Below are positions 23,818 through 35,800 of a stretch of 64,000 nt of DNA, one piece after another. Source of the stretch: Oxytricha trifallax (Eukaryota; Ciliophora; Spirotrichea; Sporadotrichida; Oxytrichidae); the NCBI GenBank assembly GCA_000711775.1, contig ARYC01000394.1:17350-81349 (forward strand). The letters are read 5' to 3'. A model generated the notes under the pieces. The model did no database searches and was not told the DNA's origin. It worked only from the letters and a program-made list of their open reading frames with translations. Made by a program: the position numbers and the translations under genes. How positions within the stretch are numbered: the stretch's first letter is position 1; each line of letters starts with the position of its first letter.

Positions 23818-24513
23818 TGTCAATAAAAGACAGCAATGATCACTATCAATTTGAAGTTAAGGACTTGAAAGCAAGAAGTTATATCAGAATTATAACATAA
23901 ATTTGATAAACTTTGAATAGCTTAAAATAGTGATTGAATGAGTGTATGGGAGCTTAAATGTAAAAGACAGATTACCTAAGAATTTTAGCGAAAATTTATG
24001 ATCAATTTAAATTAGAATTACTGGGATTTTTCTTACCACATAGCCACAAGTTAATATCAATGATAATGCAACTTTTTCTAGGTTATTAGAAAAGCAACTA
24101 ACTGTATTTTATTAATTAAGGAGAATATAAAGCCACTAACTAGTAAAGAGGATATGACAGTCGAACAAGATTCCTCACAGTTATATATTAAAAAAATAAG
24201 TGGCAATAGTTTGCTTCTTAAAAAAAATATTATTCGCTTAAAAAACTAAAAGCTAATCCATAAAAAGAAAAATCAAAATCTTGATAACCTTAAATTTAAG
24301 AAATAGACTTCAACTTAGATTGCTAGGAACAAGACCCATATATTAATAGTCACTGACTAAACACAGTAAACATAAATTTATTTCTTTATAAATAATTATT
24401 TATTTATGTTTCTTGAAAGTTAAAAAATTTTGAAAAAGAATTAATGTTATTAAACTTTCACCTCTAATCAGTAAGATCGTAATAAATTTATGTTTTAATA
24501 TTAATTAACTTGA
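23818..24513 (+). CDS. Coding region in three frames, unknown protein
   Basis: Begins at ATG 23818 with MEKMSIKDSNDHYQFEVKDL; continues in a second frame with VYGSLNVKDRLPKNFSENL and TTQPQVNINDNATFSRLLEK up to about 24110; then a third frame KPLTSKEDMTVEQDSSQLYI runs open to TGA at 24511-24513. Composition is clearly protein-like in each piece. The changes of frame, and two in-frame TGA codons near 23940 and 24000, mean either MDS borders/introns lie in between or the gene is decaying. No family recognised. Start codon chosen because the upstream frame is AT-only. Confidence 0.5.
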
Positions 24514-25639
24514 ATTTGGATGAATATTCAGTATAAAAGAATTATCTTTTTTTAAATAATTTTTGGAATAAAATTTAGAATTATATTCAACATAATATAC
24601 AGGCCTCACTAACTTATTGCTATTTTCTTAATTAGGATTTTAATAGTAAAGGGAGATTACAATTAGTGAACTCTCAACATAATTATTATTACAAAATTAT
24701 TTCTATAAATGAAAGCATGCAAAATAGTATTAGTTTATCATTAATATAAGTGGGTTTGTTATATGAATATCTTAAAGAATAGAAAATAGGGAAAAATTGA
24801 TAATGAAAGTAAACTCTTAAAATTTCTATTTTATGAAATATGATAATATTTGTTGTTATTGCAATAAATGATAAAAGAAGCTATACTATAAGTCCCATTT
24901 GTCTAAATAAAAAAGAGAATAAATAGCAATTAAAATTTTCATATAAAAACAATTTTACTGAAAGATTATAAAAGAAAAGAAGAATCGCTATCAAGCTGTG
25001 ATAAAGCATAGAAGACAAGTGAGAAAAGAGTAAATGGTTAAAGCTTCAAGGATAAAAGATTTTGTTTAGGATCCAGAAGATTATAGCAAAACAGATTTTT
25101 AACTAGTCTTTGAAGAGTAACTTACCTTATCACAAGCAAAATCAAAAAATAAGAGAGAACTCTTTAACATAATACAGAGGAAGTGAGTGGGTACAGTTAT
25201 TAAAAGTAAAGCAAACATTTCTAATTACTAGAAAATTTAAATATATTTATTATATATAAGATTCAATGAGTAAAATTTGTTTGAATTTTCAAAAATGACT
25301 TATGAATATATAATTTATTCACACTTGTCATTTGCTAATTATTTTAAAATACTAAATATATAAAATTATATTTTTTTAAAATGATAGTTCATATTTTAAT
25401 ATATATTTTCTTATTCTATAATTTAAAATATTACTTTGCTTAAATATTAAAAATAATAAATAATATACATTTGTTAAATAGATAAATTTTAAATATATAT
25501 GAATTTATTTAATTGCGAACATGAACAATTAATTTACTAAAACTAAAATTTAAATTTAACTAAAAAGGAACTTTTAAATTATTAATTTATTTATTTGGAC
25601 GCATCTCGAAATTTCATCAATTTTGAGAAATTCACCATA
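24514..25639. other. AT-rich spacer
   Basis: No convincing feature. A patch at about 24960-25200 is somewhat richer (AGAAAAGAAGAATCGCTATC and following) and could be a small coding segment, but no single frame convinced me. Confidence 0.35.
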
Positions 25640-26728
25640 GGATATTGACGTCATCAAGTCACAGATGACGTCAGGAGATCACATTATAATAAATTTGGAA
25701 ATTTTCTTGTAATAAATGTGCAAAACACTATAAAAGATTCTTATATGATCTTTTCTGGTAATGCTGTTGAAGTGCGGGGTAACAACGGGTGGAAACCCTT
25801 GTTCGCAACTAATGTTAAACTAATAATAGCAGGGGTCAAGGGGTTGGCTACCCCTGTGGAGATTCGGATACAAATCCTCTGAAAAAAGTTTCTTTAGATT
25901 GTATATGAAATGAAATGTAATCTTTATTACTTTATCGATAATAATTAAATATCAATTATTATTATTTCGCAAATATGAATATGCATTGAATATGTAATGA
26001 TTGAAAGCTTGATTAATTCTTATTTTTTAAGATTTATTCGCTACAATGTTTCGTATAAACATTTTCAATTATGTCTGGGTAGCTGGGCATCATGTTGTAC
26101 ACATGCTTGTCTCAATATTTAAGAAAGGCAAGAACTCCTTCAATTAGATTCGATTGTATCATGCCTCGTACCATGTTTACATTAATATTGTGAACTTTTC
26201 TTAAATGATTCATGCAAAATTCTTCCCAATTTATCCGAAAATACGTTTTCCAGCCTTAGAAATGTACAGTAATGTTTTATGCGGCATGTTACCTAACTAG
26301 TTTTTCTATAGTTTTTCTAGTTCTGTTTTAAACTGTAAATATAACCCAATTAACAACCTATAGTTATCTATTAAATATTGTTTCTTCAGGTTAAGAATAA
26401 TCCAAAGAATAGTGGGTTTACAAGGTTTAGTCAATCTAAATAAAAAAATATTATTTATCATAAAAATCTTTTCGGAGGTTTGGTCTCCAACTCTCCAAAG
26501 GGTCTACCACTCCCTTGATTCCTGCAATTATTTGTTTTGCAATGGTTGCACACAAGGGGTTCCACCCCTTGTGAAAGCTGTACACTAGGGGCTGCAGTCC
26601 TAAGACTCTGCGGAAAAAATTCTAGAATAATCTTTTATAGTGTTTCGCACATTGATTTCATATAAATTTCCTTATTTATTATACTGTGATCGGAGGACGT
26701 CATCTGTTACCTCCAGACGTCAATACCC
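25640..26728. mobile_element. 1.1-kb inverted-repeat element with TGACGTCA motifs
   Basis: Terminal inverted repeats of roughly 290 bp: left GATATTGACGTCATCAAGTC, right complement GGTATTGACGTCTGGAGG. Each arm then shares ACACTATAAAAGATTCTTAT-like and GGGTGGAAACCCTTGTTCGC-like blocks and a CTCTGCGGAAAAAA/CTCTGAAAAAAG block. The left tip holds two TGACGTCA palindromes 14 bp apart; the right arm has diverged versions. The core (about 25930-26440) is non-coding as far as I can read. The arms also contain short hairpins (AAGGGGT...ACCCCTT). Non-autonomous; no relation to the other elements detected. Confidence 0.8.
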
Positions 26729-28074
26729 TGCACCATGTTAGTATATTTAAAAAAATAGTTACCAATTAAATATTTTGTATAATCTAATAATGTATTTAAT
26801 CATTTTTGGAAATTCATAAAATCATATTTATTCAAACGTAAAAAAAGCTCAAGCTTTATAGTGTAAGTAGCTATTGCGAAAAATGAAGAACATTATAAAA
26901 TTATGAAATAAAAAAAAGAAAATATATCAGATTTTCATTAGGCTAGAAAATTTTTGAATTTATGTCAGTCAATAACGAATTTATAATCATAGCTTTCAAT
27001 GTCATTTATAATTAATCTTTTTTCAAAAGTCATATAACCTGCTTGCTAAAGCGCGCTGCACTTGTTGTTGTCGTAATCGAAGGATGTCGGACAAATCTAT
27101 CTGGATTGATAACATTGTTATTTGAATGCTTCTGATTAGACTTTCCTACACAAAAATATATTCAGGATTAACATTTGGGTGCCATTAAAAATTTTTTGGG
27201 GATAAATTATAGGCTAGTTCTTGGTAGATTTTTTTTTTATTAAATGAGAACATCTGAATGACTGGTAACTTGAAAAACTAAAACTTTTGATAGTTTTGAA
27301 ACTAAATGCTAATAGGACAAGTTATTAGACTTATTATAAAAAAACATAAATTTGTCAAAATTAAAATTGAATTTGATGAAAGTCCAAAAATGAAATGACA
27401 TAAATGCATTCATTAGATCAATAAAAGTCAGGATTAATCTTAATTGCTATAATGATCAGCACACCTTAAATATTCATTAACAGCTTAAATCATACAATTT
27501 ATATCAGAGATAATATGATTTTTATTAACAGCAGTTTTTAATCACTCGTACTAAAAATGGCTATAATAGTTTCTAGAAATTTTTATTCTTACTTACTTAC
27601 ATTTAGAAAGTCCAATGATTTTGAATTGACTTTAAAATTTAAGAACTCTCAGCTTAAATCAGACCTTAAAAAACTTATTGCATGTAAACAGGACCAGCTA
27701 GTTCGGTATCTAGTGAAGTGATTATAATTAAAATTCATAAAACATTTGTTATACCTATACTTATTGTGAAATAATAATACAATAAGCAAATAACTATAAT
27801 GCTAATTTATAAGTTTCAATACTTTTTTAACATCTTGACGATAGATCAATTAATTTATCATAAAATGTCAACTTTAAAATTCAAATATAAATCAGAATTT
27901 CATGAATTCATTAAATTTATTCAATTTAAGTTATGAGTTAGGTGTTACATTTAAACGACATTCACATTTAAGGCATAGACCTTTTGCTAAAAATTATTAA
28001 TTTTGACCCAAAAAATGTAAATATACATGCTGTTTTGTATGAAAATTAGTGATTAGTAACAGTTTTATCAATGT
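26729..28074. other. Spacer, mostly non-coding
   Basis: A GC-richer patch near 27030-27140 (AAGCGCGCTGCACTTGTTG) stands out but carries no frame that I trust. The rest is AT-rich without recognisable features. Confidence 0.35.
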
Positions 28075-28351
28075 TATTAAAAAATATATAAATGGAGATA
28101 CTGTTGGTGCTGATACACTCACTAAAAATATAAGTTAAAAATAACATATAAATATTTTTATATATTTTTAGTTGGATAATGTCGTAAGGCTAGTAAAAGA
28201 AAAATAAATAACTTCGATGAGCAGCTAATAAAATGATAATGGAGTGTTCATTTGGTCAGATGGGAAAATTTACAAAGATTAGTATAAAGAATTGTATTTA
28301 ATATTTAATGAATCTCCACTTATCACAAAATTTCAAACAAATTAAGCATGA
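28075..28351 (+). CDS. Coding segment with a MORN-like repeat
   Basis: Open in the ciliate code from about 28075 to TGA at 28349-28351. The stretch NDNGVFIWSDGKIYKDQYK at about 28228-28285 fits the MORN pattern (Gly..Phe..Asp-Gly..Tyr...). MORN repeats usually occur in tandem in proteins at membranes and the cytoskeleton. A TATATTTTTAG just before LDNVVRLVKEK looks like an intron 3' end, so the true exon may start near 28174. Another MORN-like unit lies on the same strand at 32540-32665; the two could belong to one split gene, but that is inference. Confidence 0.5.
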
Positions 28352-28983
28352 TTATATATTCTTCCTCCTATTAATGATTCAATAATTTATTTTTGATTAA
28401 TTTTAATATTTTCATTTATTTTTATTGCCTAAGAAATTGCTAAAAATAAAACTAAAAGTATTGTTCATTATTATTTAAATAAGAAATTTCTACTACCAAT
28501 AATTAAAACTTACGATATAATATGTTTTAGCAAGTGATTCTAATAATATTATTTTAAGATTTTATAAATTATGAATAGTGTTTTTTTTCCAATTGTATAA
28601 GTTATATTTTGTAGATATTATAACGTTATATTTAACCTTGAAATTTAGAATTTCAAGATATTTGGAGCTTTTATCTCTTCTTAAAATTTAATAAATTATA
28701 TCTTGGGAAATATTTTTATTAAAAAAACAACATTTATTAATAAATAATTAATCTCCAAAGAGAGCTATAGCTAACTATATCTATGAAATTTCTTGGTCTA
28801 AATAAAATTAAAGCATAATTTATGAATAAAAAGTTCCTTCATTTTACAAATAACTATAAAAATATCTTAATTTTAATAACAGTAATAATTAATTAGTTAT
28901 AAATATGTTCTGATATAATAAACTTATTATAATAAGTTTAATCTCTTGCCCATCTCAGCATTTATTAATTCAAAATGTCTCAC

Positions 28984-29345
28984 TCAGCAAAACGACCTAA
29001 GAAATTCTGCAAAACCCATATATAATCTTTTATAACTTTCAAAAACTCCCTCTCCTCTGCTAAATATTCTTAAATTCTATGATAATTTAAACCTTAACTG
29101 CATGAATTTATATGAACTTTAAAGCACGATCAAATTGTTAACTGTTTAATTGATTTATATTTCTTTTTTTCTTGATTTATAGGATTTTTCAGCTGAGCAC
29201 GACAATCAGAATTTCTAAATAATAGCTTGAAAACATCTTCTCTAACAGAGTCATACTAATTTTGATAGCAGAACATGCCAATCTGCTAAGTCTTTGCTTA
29301 AACGGCGCTTACATTTATATTTATTGTAAACATCACAAAGAGGCA
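28984..29345 (-). CDS. Minus-strand coding segment, unknown protein
   Basis: Protein-like minus-strand frames from about 29345 down to TGA at 28984-28986. Best segment: NQYDSVREDVFKLLFRNSDC then RAQLKNPINQEKKKYKSIKQ (about 29280-29155); a separate frame gives GEGVFESYKRLYMGFAEFLR just before the stop. Frame changes between them fit an IES or intron around 29060-29150. No domain recognised. It lies on the strand opposite to the neighbouring MORN-like segments, so it belongs to another gene or to an inverted (scrambled) segment. Confidence 0.5.
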
Positions 29346-30784
29346 TTATGTAAATTAGTATGATAAATCAAGTTAAGCTGTTTAGCCTCAAATATTTGCT
29401 AATTAAATTTAGTATTAATTTATTGAAAGTAAAATCTATGATAGATGAAATATTCATTTTAGTATTACAATTTTTAATTTTCACCCATTCAAAAATGATC
29501 TTTACAAGTAATTGAAGTCATGTTTAAGATAAATTATTTTCAAATTAAATTATATAATTTATATTTTTAATTTTATAATACCACCAAGATAATTTATAAT
29601 TTTATATAATTTTTTTATTGAAGAGAGGAAATTCAATGTGATAAATTGTTTAATTTGTCTACTAAGAATAATTAAAATCTGATATATAAAAAGATAGAAA
29701 ATATTATCAACAACTATCAATATATAAATTACATCAAACTATATATTACGCATACAAGTGTCTTAACCTTAATATTTGTTGAAAGCTATAAAATAGGATT
29801 ATCTTACATTCGATAAAATAAATTCGGTGAAATATTATTAACAAAATAATGCATGAGTTTTTGAAAGAAATGATAAGTTACTTTTATTTAAAAATAGAAA
29901 TTATAATATTTATTTTATCTATTGTATTGCTTGTGGATAAAAAAAATCATAGCATTAAAAATTAATGAAAGTTAAAAATTAATTATTTAATTTTGTTAAG
30001 CTACAATCAAGGTTGAATAGAAATTAAATATACAATATTAGTTACGTTAGTATATGTCACTGTTTAAAGTTGTGATTTTTTTTGCCTAATATTTCATTAA
30101 TTTTATGAAGTGAGACCAAAAGTAAAGCTGGAAAGAACGTCAACAACAAATAATTAAATAAGAAAAACAATACATCATTAGCAATGTAGAAAAATTATTA
30201 AAACATTAATAATTTATAGAGAAGATTTTTAGCGAGAGTAATATTTATATTCTCATTATCATTCTGCTCAATTTACTTGTAGATCTCATTCTTACACCTA
30301 ATCTAATGATAAAATATTCAAAATATTACATTTTAAATTTAAAAATTGTTCTTATTTTTTAAACTTTTGATCACTATCAAAATTTTCAGAAAAAATCTTA
30401 GAAAACGAAAGCAAGAGTAATAGTGAAAAATATTCAAGATATATCAAGCGAAATTAGTATGTTAATATATTGAAAGAATAGCTGGTAACAAATTCATAAT
30501 AATTAACAGTTTAAAATTAATTTTTAGGTTAAAATTTATAATTTTAATGTTATTGATCTTTAAATTTACTCTAATTTCATAAATAAGCTTAACTTTGTTA
30601 ACAAAAGAGACCATTCATAATTTCTAAAGCATATTTAAAGTGGAAAAGTATTCATGAAATATTTGAAGACTAATGAATTTAGAAGTGGATAAAGCCATTA
30701 CAACTATTTATATAAACTTATAGATTCATCACATTCTGAAGATACTGCTTTGGATTTTTACCTGTGCTCCTAAAGCATTGAAAA
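29346..30784. other. AT-rich spacer
   Basis: No supported feature; low complexity AT-rich DNA, probably IES or spacer. Confidence 0.4.
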
Positions 30785-31090
30785 AAGTTAATGATCGCTC
30801 ATGCTTAAACCTTTAGCAGTTGGCAAAGAGTGAAAAAATTTGGAATTCGGAGATACTGTTTAAATTGCTCAAATTTTGGTATTAAATTGATTGGAAGTGT
30901 CATTGAAGCCAATTGTTTCACTCATACAGAGTTTCATGAGTTGAATGTGCTACAGTGTTCCAGTTCGTGCTACTCTTATTTATACGAGGGACTTAATAGA
31001 TTTTAAAAGATCAATGATTTCACTAATAGCTATTAAAACTAGCGAAAAGACATACTATGCTACTATATGATAAGGATACAAGCAAGATGA
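30785..31090 (+). CDS. Cysteine-rich coding segment, unknown protein
   Basis: A 306-bp plus-strand frame open between two TGA codons when TAA/TAG are Gln. It contains paired cysteines: RRYCLNCSNFGIKLIGS, EANCFTHTEF and LQCSSSCYSYLYEGLNRF. The CxxC and CxxxC spacing could form a zinc-binding or disulfide-rich unit like the repeats of ciliate surface proteins, but I cannot assign a family. No start codon upstream in frame except ATG near 30791. Likely one MDS of a gene continuing on the plus strand. Confidence 0.5.
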
Positions 31091-32074
31091 GCCAACCAAA
31101 ATTTCTAACTTCTTCTTGGTACATACATTTAATGAATAAATTTGGAGATCTATATTCTCATTATCAGAAATTAAATATTAAAAAAGTATTGATTATAATA
31201 TTAAAGAATCTATTAAAAGAATAAAAATTTATTATATAACTAATTGCAGTAAATTATACAAAGAAAATCATTTGGATCGTAAAGCTCGCTAATTCGTTAC
31301 TAGAATATTGTACATTTTTTGTCACCTTTGTTATCATTAGATAAGTTCAAAAAATTTAAATATTTTTTTAATTTAATCATTTTGACATTAAATGTTTAAA
31401 AATTTATATGCTAATTAGTAAAATAGTATTAATTTTGATTGCCTTCCAACAGCTGATTCATGGTAACTTATTCCATTTAAAATTTATCAGACTATTTTAA
31501 TATATGTATTTCAAGAGAGGTTTTATCCCTTAGAAGTGTAACCAACACCTCAAAAGCAAAAATAAGATCAATAAGTACACTATTTTTACTTACCAATAAT
31601 TTAAGCTTCATCTGATTGTTATATTGTTATTAATACTTGAATCCCAGAATTAACAATCGATATGAGTTACATTCACTTGACAAGTTATTGAATTAACAAG
31701 AAGATTGAGGCTTTCTATATAACGAGAGCTGTGTGCAGGACGAATTAGGGTTTGAGTCTCTCTGTATTTTGTAAGTAATTAGAATAAGTTGGTAGCCATA
31801 TTAATTTGCTTTGATCAAGAATCAATGATCTAAGAATTTTTATATTTTTAAAAATATAGTAATTGATTAAAATTGAAAAAAAAGAAAAAATATGATGTGT
31901 TGTGAAGAGCATCAATCAACAGGTAAAATTGAGCAAAATTTATAGTATAAAACAAATAGCCTTGAAATTCTAATTGATTCTGATAACAAGCCATAGCTTA
32001 TAAATTGAAATTATTTTGTTAATAATACATAAATTTTTAATTTTTGTATTACTTTAAATATTTTAAGTCAAACT
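31091..32074. other. AT-rich spacer with a possible short exon
   Basis: Mostly AT-rich. A short plus-strand stretch near 31716-31770 (TRAVCRTNQGLSLSVF) is protein-like and is followed by GTAAGT, as for an exon end, but is too short to call on its own. Confidence 0.35.
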
Positions 32075-32368
32075 GAGTCTCTCCTTTGCAACATACATCT
32101 TTTAAGATCTAACTATAAAATCAATTCTATCGACTAATGTTTATAGTCTATCAGGCGCCAAATGATTTGATAGTAAGGCAGAATTTTTTAATAAAATCAA
32201 GTTAAAAATTAAGGAATATTGCTAGGAGTCAGCTACATACTGCAAAAAGGGCTTGTCAGTTGCATCTAAAGAACAAGCATAAAAACTTAAAACAACCAAA
32301 ATGAAATGTTTCATAATGGGTTATTTATTGTATTAGCTTATCGACAAGTATGCTGCATCAATAAGATG
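32075..32368 (+). CDS. Coding segment, unknown protein
   Basis: Plus-strand ciliate-code frame with two protein-like parts: SLSFATYIFQDLTIKSILST, then after one in-frame TGA (32166-32168) FDSKAEFFNKIKLKIKEYCQ and ESATYCKKGLSVASKEQ, ending at TGA 32366-32368. Cysteine spacing CxxxxxxxC is visible. The TGA may sit at an MDS border, be read through, or show decay. Same strand as the Cys-rich segment upstream and the MORN-like segment downstream. Confidence 0.45.
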
Positions 32369-32539
32369 AAAACAATATTCTAGATTCTTTTAAAATAAAT
32401 ATAGAAATTAATTAAGAATATAAGAATATGAAAGCATGTCTGATCAAAAGGTAGAGTATCATTTAAAAGAAATGCAAGTTACAATTGACATATCAATTTT
32501 TTATTTTTTGAGAGGTTGCACCTGATAAGAGTGAAGGTT

Positions 32540-32665
32540 GAGGATGACTGAAACTTAGCAAGAAAACCGAATATAATGGATATGGAGAGATAATATTTAG
32601 TGATGGTGATATATACTGTGGTGAATAGAAGAATAGCAACGCTTTTTTTGGATTTTATTTTTATT
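32540..32665 (+). CDS. Coding segment with a MORN-like repeat
   Basis: Short plus-strand segment reading KTEYNGYGEIIFSDGDIYCG then EQKNSNA at about 32564-32644. GYGEIIFSDGDIYCGE matches the MORN consensus well. It is bounded upstream by TGA at about 32549 and downstream by T-rich DNA, as expected of an MDS flanked by IESs. Downstream on the same strand lie an acidic segment and the terminal segment at 32885-33056, which may be the same gene. Confidence 0.55.
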
Positions 32666-32884
32666 ATTTTTGCTATAACTACTAGTTTATTTCAATTTTC
32701 ATATAATTTTATTTAAAAAATCTTAATTCTATAGGAATTTGATGATAACTATTTTGATTATAGTTTATATTATTAAAGCTTACTTAATTAAAATAAAAGA
32801 ACTAATCAAACTAATGTCTTCGTGGCTATTCAAAATTATTTAATAATATAGTTCTTCAATTTAAATGTTATCTTAATTTTGTGT

Positions 32885-35800
32885 TTGAAAGGAAGACGAC
32901 GATGAAGACGATGAAGATGATGAAGAGGAAAAATTGTAAAAAAATCAAAATTTGAGGCTCATTTTGGCACCATCAATGGTACGTTCTTGGCCTAACTGTA
33001 CGCTAAAGGCGCACGCACCACCAGTTACAAAAACAAAGTTAAGTGGCAGTGGCAGTCAAAACCCCAAAACCCCTACAGTAGTTTGAATGAGTTTTTGATT
33101 GATAAAAGTAGACTATTTGTGCATACTTTATTAGGGTTTTAATAGAGTTTATGTAGAAGATTAGGGTTTTAATATTAGTAATTTAAGTGAGTATAGCAAG
33201 CGAGTTTTTTAAATATTTCACACAAACATAATCTTTGAGTCATGTGGCAGTTCTCTGAATTTTATCTTTCTAAGTTGATGTTTGATTGTTTCTATTGTTT
33301 GTTAATTCTCTTAGCTTGGCTTGATATAGTTGAGTATGCAAGTTCTCTGAGACCTCCATTTATTTTATTTTTATCGAGATATTGTTTGATTCTCTGCTTA
33401 GAATCTCTCTCACCCCTGCAGCTAAAGTAATCGTTTCTTGGCATGTCGCTCTCTATTATTATTACTGCTAGAGCCCAGATATCCCATTAAGTTCTCCATC
33501 TCTCCAATCCTCTCTCTCTGGGAAATATCCAGGAGTGCCGTATACATTTCCTTATGCAGAGGCTTGCACTCTTTGAGCTCTGTTGAAGTCAATAATATAA
33601 ACTCTAAGAGGCCGAAAGTTCAACATGATGTTCTCAGGCTTTAAGTCTCTATGAACATAACCTAGCTGGTGAAGCTCTTCAATCCCTTCAACTATCTGCT
33701 ATACTATCTAGCTAATTTATCTCTGACATCTATTGTCAGATAAATTCTCTGTAAGTCATTTCAAGTAAAGGAAGCCTGAAGGCTACATGATCTTTACCAA
33801 GTAAAATAGCATCAAGCCAGATGATAAGCCTACACTCATTTAACTTTGCCTTTTAAAGAGCATAATACTCATTAGCAAATTACATTTGGAATTTTCATCA
33901 GCAAGGAAGTAATTGAAAGGATATATCTTGTAAGCATATTAGTCATCAGTAATGACTCTCTTCTCAATTTATCTTCAAGAGTAAGGTAGCTTTCTAGGCA
34001 AGAATCTAAGTCAATAATTTTTAATATAGGAATCTTCATTGCCTCAATTTAACCATGATTTTATTGATCTCAGAGACTGGAAAGTTTTTGGCTGCTTTCT
34101 TCATTTTGACTTACTTCTACACTTCAACTCTAAGAGACTCCACTGGGTTTCTTGATCTTCTCTTTAGAGGAATTTATTACCAGTAGGTTCATGAATAAAG
34201 ACAAAACTTTAATTGTGCTTTTTCTTTAAGTGCACTTTGAGATCTCTAGTATGAGAATATGGCTTCGCACAGAACTCACAGACATACTTCCCATCTTTCT
34301 TTTAATGCTTTAGATATAACCTTGCCATATCGTTGTGTAAATCTCTCAAGTGTCTTTTATAAGTCGACTTGTAAGGGAAAACTTTATTGCATTCTTTGCA
34401 TTAATAGTTAACTTTAGCTGAAATTTATTAAGGCTATATGGCGGGTTGTTTAACCTCCTCCTCAATTTGAACAGATTCTTTGATAACCTCCTACTTAACT
34501 TATATTTAAATCTCAAAACTAGACTGGTCAAAGTTGTCATAAGTAGGCTCCCACTGAGTACAAGCATCTCTGGTCTCTACTTTTTTTGGTTGCTGGAATG
34601 ATAATTTTTATTGATTTTACCCAAGTAATGCTGCTCTTCTTAGAAGGTTAGCGCTCATTTTAGTTTGCTGATATATTTTATTATTATAATGTTAAAATAT
34701 ACCTTGATAAACTTTAATAGTCGAGTATAAGACACTCTGGTAGATTTTCGGCTGAGAGGTAAGAAAATTAAATACCCATAGAAGACTGTAAGTTTACATA
34801 TTTTATAAGAATTTTATTCGTTATAGTAAATTAATATACTCCTAATGAAGTTTTGTTTCTCTAGGAGGTTCTTCAAATCAAGTTTGAACTTAATTTGGAG
34901 GACCTCCTAAAATAATTAAACATTATTAGGAGCAATTTAATGGAGATAGATTGATAAAAATCGAAATCAATCTGTGAAACTTGGAGCAAGTTTTTCAATG
35001 CTTCTCCGTATATCTTTTTAAGGTTGACCTCCAGTAGGTCCTCCTATTTAGTAGTAAGATTTTAATAAACTTAGAATGGATATCCATAATTTTAAATTTC
35101 ATTAACATTTCTAAAAAGAGGAAACAAGATGGAGTCTATGAATGATGCAATGAAGAGAATTTAATCTCAAGATTTAATAGGAAAATTTCGAAGTAAAGAG
35201 GGCCTTTATAGATACTTGGTATAGCAAGGTAAGTGCTTAAGTTAGATTAGTAAATCCATTATAATTGGATTGTTCTTGCCAACTTAGGAGGGAACTAAAA
35301 TATCATTCTTAAAAAGCCTTACTAAGTGAAGAGAAAAAAGCTTTTAAGTCTAATGAAATTAGGATGATCGAGATACCTAACTACCCTGAAATTTCAGTAA
35401 CAAACCTCTATGATGATGCTATGAGTGATCCAGATGTTGCTCTCTACCTTCCATCAAAGTTGCAACACTCTAATAAGTTGCCAGAGAGAAACTTTTTCTT
35501 TGGTGTCCTTGGAACTCTGAAACCTGAGTACTTAATGAAGTAATTTAAGAAGCTCATAAGAAACGCTACAGCATCTCTCCTGAAGAAAAAGAGAAGCAAG
35601 GTATTAAAATAAGCGAGACCTGGTCTAGGAACTTCAAAAGCATCCTTTCATCTCAAGTAAGCTTAGCCTTCTAACTTTTTAGAAAAACCTGGTACTGCTA
35701 TATACTTGATGAAAGAGCGCAGCAAATTAAACAGAGAGAGAAAGTCTCAAGTAAAACATGAATTGAGTAAGAGGCTCTTCAAAGATTTATAAAAGCCAGA

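Noticed and set aside
33057-33073. Telomere repeat as a chromosome end
   Set aside because: It is the tip of a TBE with a matching inverted tip 4 kb away and a target duplication, not a chromosome end or a telomere-addition site.
33242-33644. Two plus-strand standard-code frames
   Set aside because: Antisense shadows of the kinase part of the TBE zinc-finger/kinase gene.
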